Part shown: positions 61,837 through 64,000 of the stretch, one piece after another
How positions within the stretch are numbered: the first letter of the stretch is position 1
Layout: each line of letters begins with the position of its first letter
The notes under the pieces: generated by a model
What the model was told of the DNA's origin: nothing
Seen by the model: only the letters and a program-made list of their open reading frames with translations
Database searches by the model: none
Made by a program: the position numbers and the translations under genes
Assembly (NCBI GenBank): GCA_904063045.1
Contig: CAJFCJ010000003.1
Location: 3,148,504-3,212,503 of the forward strand
Reading direction: 5' to 3'
DNA: 64,000 nt
DNA from: Dimorphilus gyrociliatus
Taxonomy: Eukaryota; Annelida; Polychaeta; Dinophilidae

Positions 61837-63617
61837 TCAGGTTAATTGATAATTGTTAACTGGAGTTTTTTTCTTACGATCTGAGCAAAGGGAATAACAA
61901 ACTTGTAAGACAAAATCTATTATTTCAAATCCGACTATTACTGAGAATCCACACCAGAAATTTACAGCTGCCGCTAATTTTGCTAAGAAATCTCCGATTG
62001 AGAATTGAGGCGTATCTCTTTCTATAATTGCTCCTTTTGCAATGTCTTGTTGAATGTGCAATTGAATTAAATTCTGATAAGATACTTTAGTTGATTTTGC
62101 TAAACATTCCGTTTGAGAATAATTTTGTTTAATACATAAATCATATCCTGATGTTTGTTTTATAAATTTTTCAACTGAGTTCTTATAATCAGCCATTTTT
62201 AAAATGTTAAACATCAAGCTTTTCTCCAATGGAATTGTTGACAATGTCTGTCTGTAAAATTTCTCTCTACATCTTACTTTACAAAATATTTCTGGTCCTA
62301 ATATACTTTTTGGCACACCTTTGTAATCAATAGCTGCTGTCAAATTATAAAAAAAGTCATTTTTTAATATCACGTCATTCAATTCATTCATATTTATGTC
62401 TGGTGATAAGTACTTGCATCTTTTTAGATTCAAATTTTCTAATTTGGGCACTAGAGCTACTTCGCTTAATGTACAGTTAAAAAGATTTATAGCTATACTT
62501 TGCCATGTTTTTGTTACGCAATGAGCTATTGCAGAAGCGTCTACTTCATCGCCGTCGTAGTTATATGTAACATCCTTCTCGCTAACGCAATCAGTATAAG
62601 GGGTGGACTTTCTTATTCTTAAAATTGGTTGAGTAATAACGAAAGCTTCGCTGCCTTTAGGTATTATTAGGCCCATGTCTTGAATTCTTGGTGATACTTC
62701 GTTCCTATCGTGAACTAAAAGTTTAATACCCTCACCTCCTAAAACTCCATTTCTGTCCTTGTAAAACTTGAAATCTTGGGGCATCTCACCCAAATACAAT
62801 GTTAGTATAACTTTATCAATTATGGTATTAAAAACGTAGGGAATATAAAATTTAATATTTAAACAATTGAACATAGTTGGACTCTGAACAATCGTAATGT
62901 TTGAATAGTCTTTACAAGGAATCGAGGATGATTCAAATCCTGCCATAGTAATTTTACAACTTAGAAGTAAAACTGACGGCTCGTGACCTAAAAAAAAATA
63001 TAGATTATACTAAATATGATAATCTGCAACAAATAGTCTCAATAAGAAAAATATCAGCGTATGCTGTATATTTTATATAAAACATAAAGATCTTCAGCTC
63101 TAGCGTAAAATTATCAAATTAGTTCATTTATCAATCCATTTTAGGACAACATACCTATTTCTTTGGCTCTATTCCTGCCTAACCAGTCAAAGTATGTAGC
63201 AATATGAGTTAAATAGGCTATTTGCTGGGCATTGAGAGTTTTATTCTGTAAGCTTCTCTCTTCAAGTCTTTTCATTAAGAGATTATAGAAATCTTGATAT
63301 GTCGGAAAGTTAGTTTGTGATGATTCTTTAAAAGGAGACAGAGAACAAAGAGTTACAGCTGGAAAATATTCATTGCTCTTCATAATCTTATGAGATTCTT
63401 CAATGCGGGTAAAAACTCCATATTCCAAGTAGCCAGATATTAGATTATGACTATGGTAACAAGCAATGCCAATAACCAGAATTGTAACAACAATCCACAT
63501 TGACATAATACACGAATTTCTTGTTTTAACGATTCTTGGAATACTTTTCATACTTGTGACATGAAGGGCATCCAAGAATTTCTTTTTTACTTTTAAGCAT
63601 TTTGATGACTCCGTCAT
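61837..63617 (-). CDS. DEG/ENaC-family cation channel subunit (537 aa)
   Basis: Two-transmembrane channel subunit, likely trimeric in the plasma membrane and amiloride-type Na+ permeable by family. Exons: 63617-63155 and 62987-61837, joined in phase 1 across a 167-bp intron; 1,614 nt. The start is the ATG at 63,617; the frame is open further upstream only from a TTG. TM1 at about 36-54 (CIMSMWIVVTILVIGIAC) is followed by the post-TM1 signature FPAVTLCSLSPFKESS. The ectodomain has VLLLSCKIT, then GIKLLVHDRNEVSPRIQDMG and PKGSEAFVIT, matching the family pattern of a conserved HD segment before a PG/PK turn, plus scattered cysteines. TM2 carries the selectivity motif GFS (about 501-503) and the conserved Glu in VGFEIIDF. 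The cytosolic His-Gly gating motif is replaced by Lys-Ser (TSMKSIPRI), and the usual GG/GL before the filter reads AA/NF. The subfamily, including FMRFamide-gated types, cannot be decided. Confidence 0.9.
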
Positions 63618-64000
63618 TTCGATGAAGATAATATAATACAATAAGCGAGAAATCGTTTATGAGAAAATATCCACTAGGAAACTATAAGTATAATCATATG
63701 CAAACGATATAAAGCGGATGAATGAATTTTTAACTCTATTAATAATATAGAGGGCGGAACAATTGCCAAAGCAATTTACTTGAACTAAATATATGTAGTG
63801 TATTTTGGTGGGAATTAATGATAAGAAATGATGTTTCTATTAACGGTTGGCTATTTATAATTTATTTGTATAAAAAAAATATCAGTTTATATCCAATAGA
63901 TGGCAGTGCTGTATCTAAAATAGTGTTTCTCTTTCTAAAGAGTGTAACGAGTAAATTATTACTTGTAAACAATTAATATTAATTAGGTAATATGGAAATG
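63618..64000. other. Upstream flank of the DEG/ENaC gene
   Basis: AT-rich 5' flank without an exon. It carries TAGAGGGCGGAAC near 63,750 and the best CTCF-like match in the window at 63,893-63,906. Confidence 0.55.
63893..63906 (+). promoter_or_regulatory. CTCF-like binding motif
   Basis: CCAATAGATGGCAG agrees with CCASYAGRKGGCRS at 13 of 14 positions, in the orientation opposite to the sites at 34.9-36.2 kb and 52.7-54.9 kb. Occupancy is inferred only. Confidence 0.45.

Noticed and set aside
1-64000. tRNA genes, rRNA and CRISPR arrays
   Set aside because: No TPsiC-arm plus acceptor-stem combination, no rRNA-like block and no regularly spaced direct repeats were seen on reading through; a tRNA could still be missed without a covariance search.

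Overview
The window is nuclear DNA of an invertebrate animal. It is very AT-rich (I judge under about 30% GC by eye), has long intergenic spaces with many microsatellites, and carries multi-exon genes with GT-AG introns. The gene set is bilaterian: an RGK-family GTPase, a peptide GPCR of the FMRFamide-receptor type, two Tbx20-class T-box factors, an ABCG5-type half-transporter, an NHL-repeat protein and a DEG/ENaC channel. The RGK protein looks closer to arthropod Rgk than to vertebrate Rad/Gem. I therefore favour a protostome, probably a spiralian, without being able to name it.

Layout. From 1 to 14.3 kb there is one gene, an RGK GTPase on +, with long introns and a 27-nt microexon. From 14.3 to 21.3 kb there is no host gene that I recognise, but there is a 976-bp Tc1/mariner-type element at 17,591-18,566. 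It is flanked by TA and has long IR/DR inverted repeats, and its only ORF is a transposase DNA-binding domain without a catalytic domain. A single-exon GPCR lies on - at 21.3-22.5 kb. From 22.5 to 37.8 kb is a gene-poor stretch of about 15 kb.

From 37.8 to 52.0 kb lie two convergent Tbx20 paralogues, A on + and B on -, tail to tail across 3.2 kb. They share intron positions in the T-box, an N-terminal eh1-like motif and a short C-terminal motif. Several islands of raised GC in and around them look like cis-regulatory DNA. CTCF-like motifs containing GCCATCT occur on both sides of this locus. From 55.6 to 58.4 kb is ABCG5 (+, 5 exons), convergent with an NHL-repeat gene (-, 2 exons, 58.7-59.7 kb). 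From 61.8 to 63.6 kb is a DEG/ENaC channel gene (-, 2 exons).

I saw no tRNA, rRNA, CRISPR array or bacterial-style operon. Exon boundaries were placed by hand from splice sites, reading phase and family similarity remembered from training; no database or transcript was consulted. The genes do not form one pathway. The coherent unit is the Tbx20 pair with its presumed regulatory domain.
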